Of a stretch of 64,000 nucleotides of DNA, positions 23,425-35,884 are shown piece after piece. How positions within the stretch are numbered: the stretch's first letter is position 1; every line of letters begins with the position of its first letter. A program made the translations under genes and the position numbers. Origin of the DNA: Acanthacorydalis orientalis (lineage: Eukaryota > Arthropoda > Insecta > Megaloptera > Corydalidae). The stretch covers positions 6,179,589 to 6,243,588 of the forward strand of contig CM068322.1 of the NCBI GenBank assembly GCA_034766995.1. Reading direction: 5' to 3'. The notes under the pieces were generated by a model. The model did not search any database and was not told the DNA's origin. It was given only the letters and a program-made list of their open reading frames with translations.

Positions 23425-24711
23425 CAAGGTTGGTGCAAAAATAATTACGGTTTTTATCATTTTAAGTTTGACACCAATTTCTCTAGTTACCGTTATCTTT
23501 TGTATAATTATAAGATACATCAATGTATATAATGAAATTAGCACTACTGATTTCAACTTATGTCTATATTTTCATTTTTTAGTATTGTTGGATATAATTA
23601 CATAAATTAGTCATGGAAATCCAAATTCTGGCGATTTTGTTTAATGAGTTTAAATTAGGACGTAAATTAATATAAACTGCTCGAAATATCAAATTTGTTT
23701 TTGGCGAAGAGTCAAATAGTGAACGTACAATGAACAAGTGAACAAGTGAATATACAAGTGAACTCAACAATGGTTCCAAAAATTTCGTAATGGAAATGAA
23801 AGCCTTGATGATCGAGAATGATGAGAAGGATCGTGGACGTCCTTCAACGTCCTTGAAGTGGACCCACGTAAAACAACTCGAGGGGTGGTCAAAGAACTCA
23901 ATGTTGATCATTCAACAGTTGTTCGACATTTGAGCCTAATTGGAAAAACACAAAAGTTGAATAAATGGGTCCCGTATGAACTAAACGAACGTCAAACCAT
24001 TCGGTGATACAAAATCTGCTCTGGACTTCTTTTGCATAACAAAAATGATTCCTTTCTTGGTCGTATTTTCACATGTGGTGAAAAGTAGATTCTTCACAAC
24101 AATTTGAAACGTTTGTCGCGGTGACTAGTCCGAGTGGAAGCAACAAATAGTTTCCTAAACCGAAGCTTTATGAAAGAAATATTTGTTTTTGACCGACAAG
24201 TACCATCATTTACTACTTCTAAATCCTGGTGAAACAATAACAATAGAAAAATATTGTCGGAAAATTGAAAAAATGCATAAGAAATTGTATCGTTTACGGC
24301 CAGTATTAATCAATCGAAGAGAATCAATTCTTATTCATGACAAGGCCCGACCACACATCTCATAAATAACTTTCAAAAATTAAATGAACTGGGTTATAAA
24401 ATCTTGCTTCGCGCACCTTATTCTCCAGATCTGTCTCCGGCAGATTAACATTTTTTTAAACATTTGAGTAATTTCCTATGAGAGAAAGTTTTCAAAGATC
24501 AAGCATCGGCTCAAAGCGCTTTCGATGAATTCGTTAATTCTAGGACTCCGGAATTCTATCTTGTAAGAATAAACAAACTTTCTCCCTTTGGGAGAAATAT
24601 GGGCATGTCAATGGTCTTTATTTTGACAGATATATATATAAATTTTAACTGATATATGCGTCTTTATACTCGATACGTAAAAACCGCAATTATTTTTACA
24701 GCGACCTTATG
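23425..24711 (+). pseudogene. Full-length dead mariner
   Basis: A 1287-bp mariner between TA duplications (23423-23424 and 24712-24713). The left end is CAAGGTTGGTGCAAAAATAA and the reverse complement of the right end is CATAAGGTCGCTGTAAAAAT, continuing with ATTRCGG in both. Plus-strand frames give a helix-turn-helix remnant (ARNIKFVFGEES), KDRGRPSTSL, LEKHKS then W/GSRMN around the WVPHEL position, then INRRESILIHDKARPHIS with the second catalytic Asp, NELGYKILLRAPYSPDLSPAD around the third Asp, and a C-terminal AFDEFVNSRTPEFY. Many stops break it. Confidence 0.9.
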
Positions 24712-24713
24712 TA

Positions 24714-25874
24714 AGAAATTTCGAAATATCCCTGTCAATATTTATAATTGCTCAAATAATTAAAACAAAACACTTTTTCAATTCATCAAATGATGATGAC
24801 CTTCATAATTACATTTTTTCAAAATAAGTTTTTGATATTGTAACCAAATTTACTTTTAAATATTAATTGTTAATCTCTCAAAAATACATATTTTTCTGAT
24901 AAAAAAATCTTCAATAATTGATTATTAATTATTTTAATTGTTGATCATACATACGCATAATAGCGATATTAACATTCTGAATGTGAAGAAAACAATTAAA
25001 TCTTTGACAGAAAATGTTCTACAAAGAAGAGTTTGTATCTCTGACAGTGCTGAATTTCTAATTAGGACATGTCCAAACATTTCTTGTTTTCTTCCCATTT
25101 TAAAGCGAATTTTAATAAAAAGTCTAATAAACTCAAAAATAAGATAGATAAAACTAAAAGATAGAAATAAAATTTGTACCTTAGGGCTTCGATGAAGTTA
25201 GTATCATCAAATAAACAATTATTAAAAATTGTTGAGCAGAAAACGTTTGTGTGATTTGTAGAAGAATAAATATTTATTTATGAAAGTAAGCATTGATATA
25301 CTTGTTATGAAATAGTATTTGATTGTAAGTATATAAACTACAAATGCATATCGCACACAATTATTGAATTCCCTTTTAAAACTCAAAGAAAAATCTAATA
25401 TTAAAAGAAATGAAACTAATAATTATGAAATAAATGACATACCTTTAAACAATCAACAAATGTACATAAAATTTAAAAAAGTGCAAGGAAAAGTATACAT
25501 TATATTAAATGATTGAATAATAAGTACTTTTTTAAACTAGATCATTTATATGCCAATTTATTGAATAAAGAATATATATTTAGTAATGAATGATCGAGTC
25601 TCTTAAAATATCAATTCCTTGATTTTTATTAATTAATTTAGAATTAACTTATATTATCCAATAATAGAATAAATGTTCTAAATGATTTTTATGTCAAATA
25701 GAAAGCTAGACGTCATGCACGAAAAACAGCGATTAATAATTATAACGCTTGTTTATTCTTCAAAGAATTCTTGAAAGCTGGCATTTATTTACAAGCTTAA
25801 GTTAATTACTAGATCCATGCAGAATTTATACAAGGCACATATAAAACATACAGATATGACACATATTTATACAT

Positions 25875-25921
<47 letters not shown>

Positions 25922-26099
25922 CATGTGTATATAATCACACAATACCTTCTATTAATGCTAACAACCACATACTCAACGGTTTAATTAAAACTGTTTAATG
26001 CCACTTTAATAACTCAATTTGATGCTATATACCTGTACGTAGACTTATGTTATAATCTGTCATTTAAATGTAAATTAATTGTGAAATATTTTGTTATAG
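24714..26099. other. Non-coding block upstream of receptor exon 1
   Basis: AT-rich. A 69-codon ORF (24938-25147) has no recognisable family. Any 5' UTR exon or promoter of the receptor in this block could not be identified. Contains the (TA)n array at 25877-25917. Confidence 0.35.
25877..25917. repeat. (TA)n microsatellite
   Basis: About 40 bp of TA. Confidence 0.97.
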
Positions 26100-26184
26100 A
26101 TATTAATCATGGACAACGACACATTCTCCGAAGATGAAACGGAGGTTCGAGATCCGGTCACAATGTTGTCCATACTCTTAGTAG
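26100..26184 (+). CDS. Dop1R1: Dopamine D1-like receptor, first coding exon
   Basis: Probable first coding exon of a D1-like dopamine receptor, a G-protein-coupled receptor of the plasma membrane that normally raises cAMP through Gs. The ATG is at 26109. It opens 25 codons plus one base, ending at a strong donor (G|GTGAGT, 26185). The short extracellular N-terminus starts MDNDTFSEDE and contains an N-glycosylation sequon at residues 3-5 (NDT). It is acidic up to about residue 15, then turns hydrophobic (SILLV) as TM1 begins. Joining to exon 2 across the phase-1 intron makes a glycine codon and continues TM1 without a break, which is the main reason to accept this exon. A possible acceptor (TTTTGTTATAG, ending 26099) lies just before it, so there may be upstream 5' UTR exons, but none could be placed. 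The exon is clearly richer in G+C than its surroundings. Confidence 0.85.
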
Positions 26185-26227
26185 GTGAGTTCATTAACGA
26201 TATTATTCATGAAAAAAATGAATTTTT

Positions 26228-26390
<163 letters not shown>

Positions 26391-26631
26391 ACGACTTAAA
26401 AAAATATATTGCACGAAAGCATCCAGATTAGGTTTTTTAGGATAAGAAACTTCTCAAAAATGTTTATTGGAAAATACAAATATTTTATTCTTGCTTACTT
26501 CATAAAATACTTCTAAAGATTAAGAAGGAATGCAAGATGATCCAAAATTTGATCAATTAAAAACCACAAACCAAAGAAAATATTTAAAATGTTTGCAATA
26601 TTATAAATATCAAATAATAACCATTTGCATA

Positions 26632-27134
26632 TTAACCTTTTCATTCCCAACGCCGACTTTAGTCGGCACACGTTCAAGGACTTGTGGATACGACTGCCTA
26701 ATATAGTCGGCATCCACGTAACGATCCATCGATAGTAGCGCCGACTATAATCGGTTTTCAGGTCTTTTCACTGGTTACCCGGCAGCTGTAATAATAGTTT
26801 CGATTCTATTTGATTACATGTTAAAACAACGGCCCTTATGTTTTTTTTTTACGATCGGTAAAGTAATAGTTACGTGAGAATTATTATAATAAAAAGCATT
26901 AATCTTTTGTTGTAAAACAATTATATAATGAACGTCTATTATATATTTAGAGAAACAATTGTTTTTATTTAAATTCGGTTTTTAATTAAGACAGAAAATT
27001 TCGTATAAGATTACACATATTTCACTCTATCTATAAAATGGACCCTTGCAGCGGCAAAGTATACACTCGCGGCTGTCATCTCCGTATGGAAGAAGCATAA
27101 CCACGGACACGTACTTCGTAAAGAAAGGGTTAAA
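26632..27134. mobile_element. TTAA-bounded MITE with subterminal palindrome
   Basis: TTAA lies at 26632-26635 and 27131-27134. The left end TTAACCTTTTCATTCCCAAC pairs with the reverse complement of the right end TTAACCCTTTCTTTACGAAG over the first 13 or so bases. Just inside the left end is the perfect palindrome GCCGACTTTAGTCGGC apart from its central TTTA. Related half-sites recur (ATAGTCGGC, CGCCGACTAT). No coding capacity. The architecture matches the 7218-7648 element though the sequences differ. Confidence 0.65.
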
Positions 27135-28063
27135 TTGATGGATTAAATGACAAAAATTAATAAGAAATCAATCTGGAAGCTTTTGATCGAATATTTAGAT
27201 ACGAAGAAGGTGTGTGTAAAAATTTTAATGGGCGAGTAAAAATGAACAGAATTAAATTCTTATTTGATTTTTCTAAATGAACTAGAAAATAAAAATAATT
27301 ATCTGAATATTATTATAACAAGAGACGAGTTGTAGGTAATTAAACACAACACTGAAACTGAAACGCAAACTCTCTAATGGACAAAGACTATCTTTCAACC
27401 AAAAAAGGTAAAAACCGCGTCCTTCAAAATTAAAACAATGCTGATTGTACTTTTGACTCTAATTGTTTCATAAATCATCAATATCTTCCAATAAATCAAA
27501 TAGAAAAACAATACTTTTCCACTCAAAAAATTTTAATCTAAAGCATAATAAAATAATATAAAGCTATAGAATAATACAAGCTTATAATAATAGCTCTTTT
27601 CACCATTTCTCTATCGATGTGGTTTTGTCTTTTTCTAAAATTAAAAAAATCTTGAAGAAACTCGTTTTGACAGTATGGAATTTAAAAAAGGACATACGAA
27701 AAACCATTAAAAAATAATCTCTAAAAAGGAATACCAAAAATATTTTTAAACATGGAAGGAATAAATGAAGACGAGTGTTAAATTCAACGGAGATTATTTT
27801 TAAAAGAGTAACCTACATTTTTTAAAATAAAAATTTTATTCACCAATTCTCTTTTATTTTTTGCCAGAATTTGCATAAAGTAGTCAAGTAAAACATGGAT
27901 TTGTATTTTAATAAACAAAATCTAATTATTCAGATTACTGTTCATCAATTTAGATTTTAAATAAGATCTCTAAATAATATTTTCCTTTTGTAAAAGCATT
28001 TTTTCACAAGAATATCTTAAAAATCAGGTCTCAAATTATTTTATAATTAGATATAAAAATTAA
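27135..28063. other. Non-coding AT-rich block
   Basis: Nothing recognised. Confidence 0.35.
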
Positions 28064-28126
28064 CGTTACCAAATGAAAGGTGACGTCATATCATAGAAAT
28101 TTATCAGTTATCAAACGACCTTCATG
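28064..28126 (-). mobile_element. Terminal relic of mariner deletion derivative
   Basis: About 60 bp matching the outer 5' end of the family at 62264 and 35060: GTTACCAAATGAAAGGTGAC, then ATCATAGAAATT, then TTATCAAACGACC. Only this end remains. Confidence 0.8.
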
Positions 28127-28161
<35 letters not shown>

Positions 28162-28170
28162 ATGTGTATA
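28124..28170. repeat. (TA)n-(TG)n microsatellite
   Basis: TA run touching the mariner relic, passing into TG repeats. Confidence 0.95.
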
Positions 28171-29037
28171 AGTGTGTCTATTTGAAATAAATATTTATGT
28201 ATTTAAAAGTATAACAAAATTTGAAAATATTAGGCAAAACATAACAAAGCTTCGAAAACAAAAATTCTTCGATATATCATATATACATAGAATTTAAAAA
28301 CCAAAAATTAAAATTTGTTTCCATTTTATTTTAATTATTTACAATACTGTCAATACTAAATAATATTTTACATTTTTCGAAAAATAATTAACATTATATC
28401 ATTTCAGTAGCGTATTCCACGATCATTGGCAAACATTTTTGTAACCACTTTATACGTGTAATGTACTCGTATAAAAAAAACAGAACCATTTTTCCAAATT
28501 TCACGAATCCTTTTTATCCCTTACAAGTTATGCATTTAAATTGTCAATTTAGTTTAAATCGGTGAATCAGATTATTTTCTATTGTAAATATGCAGATATC
28601 AGACACCATCAGACGTAAAAAAATGAGTGCTTTTTTTCGGATTTTCTAAAAATTATATTTCATTTCCATAAGAAATGTATACCAAGAGTTATACTATCAA
28701 ACAAAAATTTCAATTTTCTTAATTGTTTTATAATTTTTTATTACTATTTTTAACGATGTTAAATAGTTGTAAAAACTCTAAAATTAACCATTTCTTCTAA
28801 CTGAATTATTTAAATCCAGTATCAAGACTTTGTGTTAATTACTATTTTTTACATTTTTCTGTTCAAACAAAAATTCAATAATAAAAGGCTTGACAAACAT
28901 TTTTATACATTACAATTAAGAATTATTGCCTATAAAATATCGGATCTCTAACACTATATGTCAGAAAGCAATCAAAAATTCGATTCCATCATTCTTTTGA
29001 CCTCATCTGTTTATTTGTTTAGTCATCTCTCTCTCTA
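28171..29037. other. Non-coding AT-rich block
   Basis: Nothing recognised. Confidence 0.35.
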
Positions 29038-29074
<37 letters not shown>

Positions 29075-29106
29075 TGAATTATATATCTATATATATATAT
29101 ATTTAT
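29038..29106. repeat. (CT)n/(TA)n microsatellite
   Basis: Short CT run followed by two TA blocks. Confidence 0.95.
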
Positions 29107-29525
29107 ATCTACTATTTTAGCGATGAAAAGTTTTCTTAATAACTACTTTTTCGTACGCCACTCAACAAAATCATGATTGATGAAAATAGATATGTCGTAC
29201 GTCAATTTCCACTCCATCCATTATTACCTGTGTCAATTATTCCCCAGACGCGACATTTTCGTTCCATCTAAACGAAGTGTCGCTATCGGCTGATTAAAAT
29301 CAAATCTGCGATCAATTAGAACAGTTTAAAGAAAAGTCTTGAAGAAATCTTGTTATAAATAGAACTTTCGTGTCGTTTGATGCGATCCAATTTTCTTTGC
29401 CAATTATTTATCAGATATATTTTCAAATTTGATTAACGCGAGTTCTTTTTAATAAGATACCGATACGACGGATCTTTTACTAATTGGAATTTAAATTTAA
29501 CATTTTTAATTACTTTTGTATTAAT
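29107..29525. other. Intronic block of higher complexity
   Basis: About 300 bp (29150-29450) with more balanced composition and few simple repeats, inside the receptor intron. It has no ORF or transposon motif. It carries GTACGCCACTCAAC (29153-29166), shared with 16667-16680. It could be an enhancer-like element or an unrecognised repeat. Confidence 0.3.
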
Positions 29526-29526
29526 G

Positions 29527-29529
<3 letters not shown>

Positions 29530-29582
<53 letters not shown>

Positions 29583-29600
29583 ATATATATATATATATCT
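29530..29600. repeat. (TA)n microsatellite
   Basis: About 70 bp of TA with two GTATATGT-type interruptions. Confidence 0.97.
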
Positions 29601-29859
29601 CATCAGAAAGTGTAATTTATTTCAAACGCAGCTTAAAAAGTAAACTGAAACTAACAGATATAAAGTAAATTGATACTCATACTCCACAAGAAAAACTTTA
29701 AATCAAAAATATTTCACTTTACTTGTATGTTTTATTTTTTTCAGCTTTTATTAAATTTTACGTGTATTTGTGTATGTAAAGCATGTAAAATTTTCCACAT
29801 ATTAAAAATATGAAATATGAGAACATTGAAAAAAACTGCAATTTATTATTAAATGATGG

Positions 29860-29861
<2 letters not shown>

Positions 29862-29940
<79 letters not shown>

Positions 29941-29950
29941 TATATATATT

Positions 29951-30038
<88 letters not shown>

Positions 30039-30075
30039 CATATATATATATATATATATAAATATATATACATAT
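29862..30075. repeat. (TA)n microsatellite, about 210 bp
   Basis: The longest TA array in the window, with scattered CATA, TTTA and GTATATT interruptions. Confidence 0.97.
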
Positions 30076-30488
30076 TTTGTCACACAAAAGTAAACGAACA
30101 CTTTCATTATTGTAAACTTAATACTTACGATTTAAATACTATTACTGAATAGTTATTTCCCAATATTTTAAACATCTATTGGTTGTATTCTATGATGAAA
30201 TTTTTAATACGTGTCAGTATTGTAAAAATAATTTTTATAGTTTTAAATATAAAAAAATGTATTTAAGTCGTAATTCTTCAACCTCATATTGACAGGTATC
30301 AAAATCGTATTCCGATATATGGATTTCGAATTTTTATATAGATTTTTTTATATTGTAATTTGAGAATTACGTTCTTTTGCGTGCAAGTTTAAAACCGAAA
30401 GATATCCTTCATCTGTATTCAAATAGTTTGTTAATTATTTGGGTTTTAAGAGGGCGTCATCTATTAAGGTCATTAGAGCCCGTTTTTC
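30076..30488. other. Non-coding AT-rich block
   Basis: Nothing recognised. Confidence 0.35.
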
Positions 30489-30489
30489 T

Positions 30490-30549
<60 letters not shown>
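30489..30549. repeat. (CA)n-(TA)n microsatellite
   Basis: About 20 bp CA then about 40 bp TA. Confidence 0.97.
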
Positions 30550-30552
<3 letters not shown>

Positions 30553-30761
30553 TCAATGCGCCCTGTTATAAAACAACATTTCGGGAGCACTGTTGCGGCA
30601 CGAGAGGGAACGATTTGTAGAATAGAAACGCCTATGTAAAGCACTCCAGCGTTCGTCATTCGGTGCCCCTTAATTACAGTCAGCTATGTAGAGTTAAAAC
30701 GCAAGAAGACTAAAGGACATCATTTCACTACCACAGTTTGCGGTAGGACAGAGAGAACTGT
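30550..30761. other. GC-elevated island between microsatellites
   Basis: About 210 bp of near-balanced composition (for example GGGAGCACTGTTGCGGCACG). It has no recognised coding, RNA or transposon signature. Confidence 0.3.
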
Positions 30762-30777
30762 TTATATATATATATAC

Positions 30778-30828
<51 letters not shown>

Positions 30829-30856
30829 TATATAGATATATAGATAGATATATCGT
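30762..30856. repeat. (TA)n/(GATA)n microsatellite
   Basis: TA array ending in TAGATA units. Confidence 0.95.
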
Positions 30857-31417
30857 ATGTGTATTATCTTTGAGGTCTTTGTCCTATTAGATCCTCTAAT
30901 TATCTCTTATCTGTTTTTAGTTTCGTCGCATATGCCATCTTCAGGTAAATGTTGAAGTCTTTATCATCTATCTGAATGTGGCTTAGGTACCAAAACTAGT
31001 AGTGGATAACTGACACTCATATGATCAAGAAACAAGGAGGAACCCCTTATTATCACTTAATAACATCGAGAAAAGTTTAAATGTATAACGTAATTAAAGT
31101 ATTGTGTTCTTGACACATACTGCTTCTTTTTATATTTCTGATATTAGACATACTTAGCATACAAAAATTGAAAAGGGTCTATAAGCTACATTGTTAAATT
31201 TTCATATAAAGATAATTTGAAACCTTCCTTTCTGACGGTTCCAGTCAATTAGTTTTCTGTACTGAAAATCTAAATGAAATTGTTATATTCCATGAAATGG
31301 ATTTCTTTAATTCCGGGAATAAGTGTGTTGGAGCACCCAATCAAAAATGCATCATTTTAGAAAATAGTTTTTTTTTTAGATCTGTAAATAAGTTAATGGA
31401 TTACGTTTAAAGTTATA
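30857..31417. other. Non-coding block
   Basis: Nothing recognised. Confidence 0.35.
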
Positions 31418-31932
31418 AATATCTTTCTGTATATAAAAAATAATGCTGTAGTAAAATTTCCATTAAACATATTTTTTACGTGTAGATCACCTCCTTGAAT
31501 CGATGCTACTTGTAGACACAAGTAGCATGTTGACGATTTCCATTTTTGATCATTGCCGTTCACGATCACGTTCACGATCACGATGTTTCACGAATCATCG
31601 TGATCGTCGATTACAATGAAACAGCATTTGGGTACGGCCAATTGTATAGTGGTCTGTCCAGATTTACATCTAAACAGGGTATCAAGTTTCAAAGTACAGA
31701 AGAACAGAAATCAATTTATAATATTGTGAACGCATAACTTTTAGAATAAGTTTACAATAAGTTTTCTTTTCTGTTCCACTATTTTCACGGTTTCATTTAA
31801 AACCAAAAAATTAAGCACATAACGAGAGGAAGCGCATCGAGCGAAGGAGGAGCATTTCAGAGGTCAGTGAGCGAGGGTTGAGCACCCCGAAAGTCAGTGA
31901 GCGTAGCGAATAGGAGGTAGAGCCCCCTGTTT
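31418..31932 (+). pseudogene. Helitron 3' part with PIF1-helicase tail
   Basis: An open frame at 31546-31737 ends with GYGQLYSGLSRFTSKQGIKF and then SIYNIVNA and a stop. It resembles the end of a Helitron RepHel protein: helicase motif VI (GQLYVALSR) followed by SKKGLKI and a short tail. The downstream 110 bp are rich in GAGC/AGCGA iterations like the two Helitron 3' ends in this window, and close at a decayed hairpin (GGAGGTAGAGCCCCC, about 31911-31925). Rep and most of the helicase are absent. A 12-bp tandem duplication (TTCACGATCACG twice) lies before the motif. The first 370 bp align with 52128-52495. Confidence 0.75.
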
Positions 31933-32038
31933 ATAGAAAAGACTAAATAGTTATTATAGTTACTAAATTATAATCTGATGAAAAATACTTGACTGTTCAT
32001 AAATGCAATATTCAGCGTTCAGTATCTCATTTCAGTTC

Positions 32039-32661
32039 TTAACAGTTTAACGACAGGGAACGCCAATTGGTTTCCTATATGAAATAATCATATTATAATG
32101 TGTAATCATTAAAAGCGCTTAATTTACAATATTTATTCAATAATAAAAATAAAAATTATAACAATTAATTATAATTCTACTGTTTGACATTTCATTTTTT
32201 TCTTTATATTTTGAATTTAAATACCGATAAAAATGGGTAACGAAAACAAAAATATATATTTAGAAGAAAATTGTGCAGATGTTTTATCAGATATTCCTGA
32301 CGATTATGACCATAACGACACTAGTGATGTTTCAAGTGGAAGTGCCGCTGATAATTCATCTCATATAAGGCGTAAATTTCGTAAATAGTATAGAAATAGT
32401 ATAAAATGTAAATAGCATAAAAAACAAAGATAGATGAGTATTTTCAATAATATGTCATTTTAATAATATTGAAAAAATAATGTAAAAATTATAATCAAAA
32501 CCTCTTTAATATGTCCTTAAATTTTAATTTCAATATCTAAATTATTTCAAAATACACAAGAACTTGAAGAAAACGATCAATGTTTTTTCCCATTTTATAA
32601 AAATGCCCCCGGTAACAGGTCACAGGTTCATAGCAAAACCGTCCGGTCGATAAAGTGTTAA
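32039..32661 (+). mobile_element. piggyBac deletion derivative, 623 bp
   Basis: TTAA lies at both borders. The left end TTAACAGTTTAACGACAGG pairs with the reverse complement of the right end TTAACACTTTATCGACCGG, 16 of 19 matching. Inside the left end is an imperfect palindrome GGAACGCCAATTGGTTTCC. It encloses one short frame (32233-32388) resembling the acidic N-terminus of a piggyBac transposase. The rest of the transposase is missing. Confidence 0.75.
32233..32388 (+). pseudogene. piggyBac transposase N-terminus (51 codons)
   Basis: Starts with ATG after an A-rich context and reads MGNENKNIYLEENCADVLSD, then IPDDYDHNDTSDVSSGSAAD, then IRRKFRK and a stop. A short acidic, serine-rich leader followed by a basic patch is the usual start of piggyBac-family transposases. 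The conserved DDD catalytic core does not follow, because the element is internally deleted. It may still be translatable as a 51-residue peptide, but function is doubtful. Confidence 0.6.
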
Positions 32662-33153
32662 GGTAGGATGAGCAATGCTAGATGAGAAGTAATTATGCTC
32701 AAAAATATATTTAGTGTATACAAAATGTAAAAATATATGCCCATATTTAACATTTTGTCCTCAAATAGATCTCGTAATCATGTAGAAATACACAACCTGT
32801 TTATTCTCAATTTCAAATAATTTGCGCAGAACAAAAATCAAACACAATGAAATGTTTTTTACAAACATTTGTTATATTTTCCCCCAAGAGTTTTCCTTGA
32901 ATTAACTTTATAATCAGTGTTATTCTATTCACTTCCACATACGATTCGAGATATTTAATTTCGATTATGTAACAATATCGACTATATAGTTTCCTGTTCA
33001 ACTGACATGTAAAGTCTGTTACGTATATCGAACAGGCATCTGTTTAAGAAAGGTCGAGAATGTAATAATTAATATTTTCCATGTATTTAGAGTAATGTAA
33101 TCTGTCATATGTTTTGATATAGGTCCCAGGAAGAACGCCGCTGTATTCTGTAT
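32662..33153. other. Non-coding AT-rich block
   Basis: A 62-codon minus-strand ORF (32813-33001) is unrecognised. Nothing else seen. Confidence 0.35.
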
Positions 33154-33182
33154 TATATATATATATATACACATATATATAT

Positions 33183-33221
<39 letters not shown>

Positions 33222-33236
33222 TTTGTGTGTGTGTGT
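33154..33236. repeat. (TA)n-(TG)n microsatellite
   Basis: TA blocks with CACA breaks, then a GTGTGT run. Confidence 0.95.
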
Positions 33237-33982
33237 TTATTTCATATTTGAGTTGAATTTATGTCACAATCAAACAAATCAACTAGACAGTTTTATATAA
33301 AAGCACTGTTTTATGTAATTAAATTCAAAATTACGTATTTTAAATCATAAAACTGCTTCAAACCATTTGATGTATATTTTCGTTATTTGCTATTAAAAGA
33401 TTCAATTTTATAACAATATACGTTTGCATATATTTTCCGCTTTTCTATTGATAATATGTTTTGTTTGAATGTAACTACAGAATTGTTTTAAGCACTAGCT
33501 ACACAGATATTCGACAATTTGACTGAATTTATATACATAAATGATTTATTTTTCACTGCAAATAAATAAAAAATGTTTTTCTAATCGAAAATATTTAACA
33601 AATGTCTATTGGTTGTTGTCTATTGATTATTTATTGTTTCTTGTGTGAATTTCAATAGCGATAGTATCATCATACCTCAAATTTCAATGGTGATTCCGTC
33701 ATTCTTAGTTGACTAACGAAAAAAAAAACAGAGATAACCACAAATAATCATTTATGGAACATTTTTTTATCAGAAATCTTTTCTATAGATTACGGGAAAT
33801 AATTTGTAATAGTCTATCTATTTAAAATACACACTTTTTGCTTTAATTTTGTTTCATTCTAATTTCTCTTATTCCCCATGAAGTATGTTAACTATATTTT
33901 GCTATTTGTTTATGTTTATACTGATTATGATAACAATAGCTAATTGATAACATTATACGTGATTATAATATCCGGATTTTAC

Positions 33983-33983
<1 letters not shown>
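33237..33983. other. Non-coding AT-rich block
   Basis: Nothing recognised. Confidence 0.35.

Positions 33984-34066
<83 letters not shown>
33984..34066. repeat. (TA)n microsatellite, about 80 bp uninterrupted
   Basis: Pure TA dinucleotides. Confidence 0.98.
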
Positions 34067-34070
<4 letters not shown>

Positions 34071-34241
34071 ACAAATTAATATATTCCCATTTTATTACTT
34101 TACTTTGAAAGATATTGATTAACGACTAATTTAGGATTTGAGATAAAATTATATACTTTTCAAAGATTAAAAAATATTGTTTTATACTTGAGTACTTTTT
34201 TTCAATTTTAAATATTTGCATACATTATATTTTAACACATA

Positions 34242-34249
34242 TTCAAGAT

Positions 34250-34280
<31 letters not shown>
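34242..34280. repeat. (TA)n microsatellite abutting mariner
   Basis: Interrupted TA run ending at the element. Confidence 0.9.
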
Positions 34281-35056
34281 AAGAATCATTTGATAAGTAC
34301 AGTAAAAAAGCAAGTTGAACACAGTTTTTTGAAAAAAGATTTTATTTTTCAACAAAATCTCATTGGCTATACACTTGATCTACCAAGTCTGCAAAATACG
34401 CATTGAGAACGGCAATGACATTCTCATTCGACGAGAATTTCTTCTTCACAAGCCAAATTTTCAAGTTTGGGAAGCGGGAGAAGTCGTACGTGGCAAGTCC
34501 GGAGAATAGGGTGGATGAGGAATGAATTCTAAGCCAATGTTGTGCACTTTTTCTATTGCGACGGTCGATTTGTGGGACGGCGGATTGTTCTGATGAGAGA
34601 ACACTTTTCTGTGCGTCAATCTTGACCGTTTTTGTTTCAGCTCTTCTTTCATTCGATCCAATTATGTTGCATAATAGGCTCTCGATATCGTTTTTCCTTT
34701 CCTTAAGTAGTCGATCAAGATGATTCTTTAGGGATCTCAAAAAAACAGTGCCACGAGAATCACAACATCACCTTCCCAGTCGACAAAACGGTCTTCACCT
34801 TCTCCGACGCACTTTCACCAGTCGTGGCCCACTTCTTTCGCTGCTGCCTCGACTCAGAATGTAGTAATGGATCCATATGTCATTCACAGTGACTAATTGA
34901 CGCAAAAAGGCCTGATTGTTTTTTTGACTTTTTGAAGCAATTGCTAGAATTCTAGCTTCAAACATCTGTGCTAGTTTGAAAAGTGACATTTGATAGCCGT
35001 AATGTTACTAAACGAATGGTAGTGTCATATCATAGAAATTGACTTATCAAACGACC

Positions 35057-35060
<4 letters not shown>
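34281..35060 (-). pseudogene. Mariner deletion derivative lacking HTH, copy 1
   Basis: About 780 bp, well short of the usual 1.25-1.3 kb. On the minus strand the 5' end is GTGGGTCGTTTGATAAGTC and the other terminus reads ATCATTTGATAAGTACAGTA. The frame begins in the 5' leader, reads MFEARILAIASK and then jumps straight to FLRQLVTVNDIWIHYY, the region of the first catalytic Asp (here VND in place of VDE). It continues in shifted frames through HQNNPPSHKSTVAIEK (second catalytic position, now Asn), PHPPYSPDLP around the third Asp, and ends FPNLKIWLVKKKFSSNENVI then NAYFADLVDQVYSQ. The N-terminal DNA-binding half is gone at the same point as in the 62264 copy. Confidence 0.85.

Positions 35061-35113
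<53 letters not shown>
35058..35113. repeat. (TA)n microsatellite abutting mariner
   Basis: About 55 bp TA starting at the mariner terminus. Confidence 0.97.
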
Positions 35114-35115
<2 letters not shown>

Positions 35116-35383
35116 GCTTATGTATCCTTGTATGAACGCTATTTAATAAAATACTTTATAATGTTAAAAGCCACGAAGAATGACGATAGGGGATATATAT
35201 CCTACAATAACATATTTCAATACATACACTTCATATAGATACACATACACACTGATGTATATATATATATATACATATATTCATATAATATAAATTTTGT
35301 ATACATGACTTTGGTCCCCATCATATGAAACACAACAGAGTAATATATGTTATATCTAACAAAAATGCACATTTCTTTCTTAT

Positions 35384-35385
<2 letters not shown>
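35114..35385. other. Non-coding block
   Basis: Includes a short interrupted TA run at 35257-35290. No gene seen. Confidence 0.35.
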
Positions 35386-35453
<68 letters not shown>

Positions 35454-35457
35454 CATA

Positions 35458-35496
<39 letters not shown>
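35386..35496. repeat. (TA)n microsatellite, about 110 bp
   Basis: TA array with a CATACATATATATGTATA interruption. Confidence 0.97.
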
Positions 35497-35673
35497 GTGT
35501 ATTATTATTAGCATTTCAAATATATGATATATATTGAGGCTTCTTTTACGAATGTTATTGTAAAAATTTCATTAGATTAGTCGGTATACGAGCTTTATTC
35601 TACAAGCCAAGTATATGGATATATTTTTTTTGTGCACGCTTATTAAATCTATACCTAAAAAGTAATTTCTTTA

Positions 35674-35677
<4 letters not shown>

Positions 35678-35752
<75 letters not shown>
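35678..35752. repeat. (TA)n microsatellite
   Basis: Two TA blocks split by CATATTTATA. Confidence 0.97.
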
Positions 35753-35755
<3 letters not shown>

Positions 35756-35839
35756 CTATATTTTGTTTGAATACCTTTGTGGAATTCTTTCCAAATCCAG
35801 TACATTATTGAACTTTCAATTTTTGTGCTTTATGTAATG

Positions 35840-35842
<3 letters not shown>

Positions 35843-35881
<39 letters not shown>
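35843..35881. repeat. (TA)n microsatellite
   Basis: About 38 bp TA. Confidence 0.97.

Positions 35882-35884
<3 letters not shown>

Noticed and set aside
29810..30152. Several Tyr-Ile-rich ORFs here and at 11468, 12601, 20328, 26185, 35217, 42541 and elsewhere
   Set aside because: They are translations of (TA)n microsatellites, open in two frames on both strands, with no unique protein sequence.
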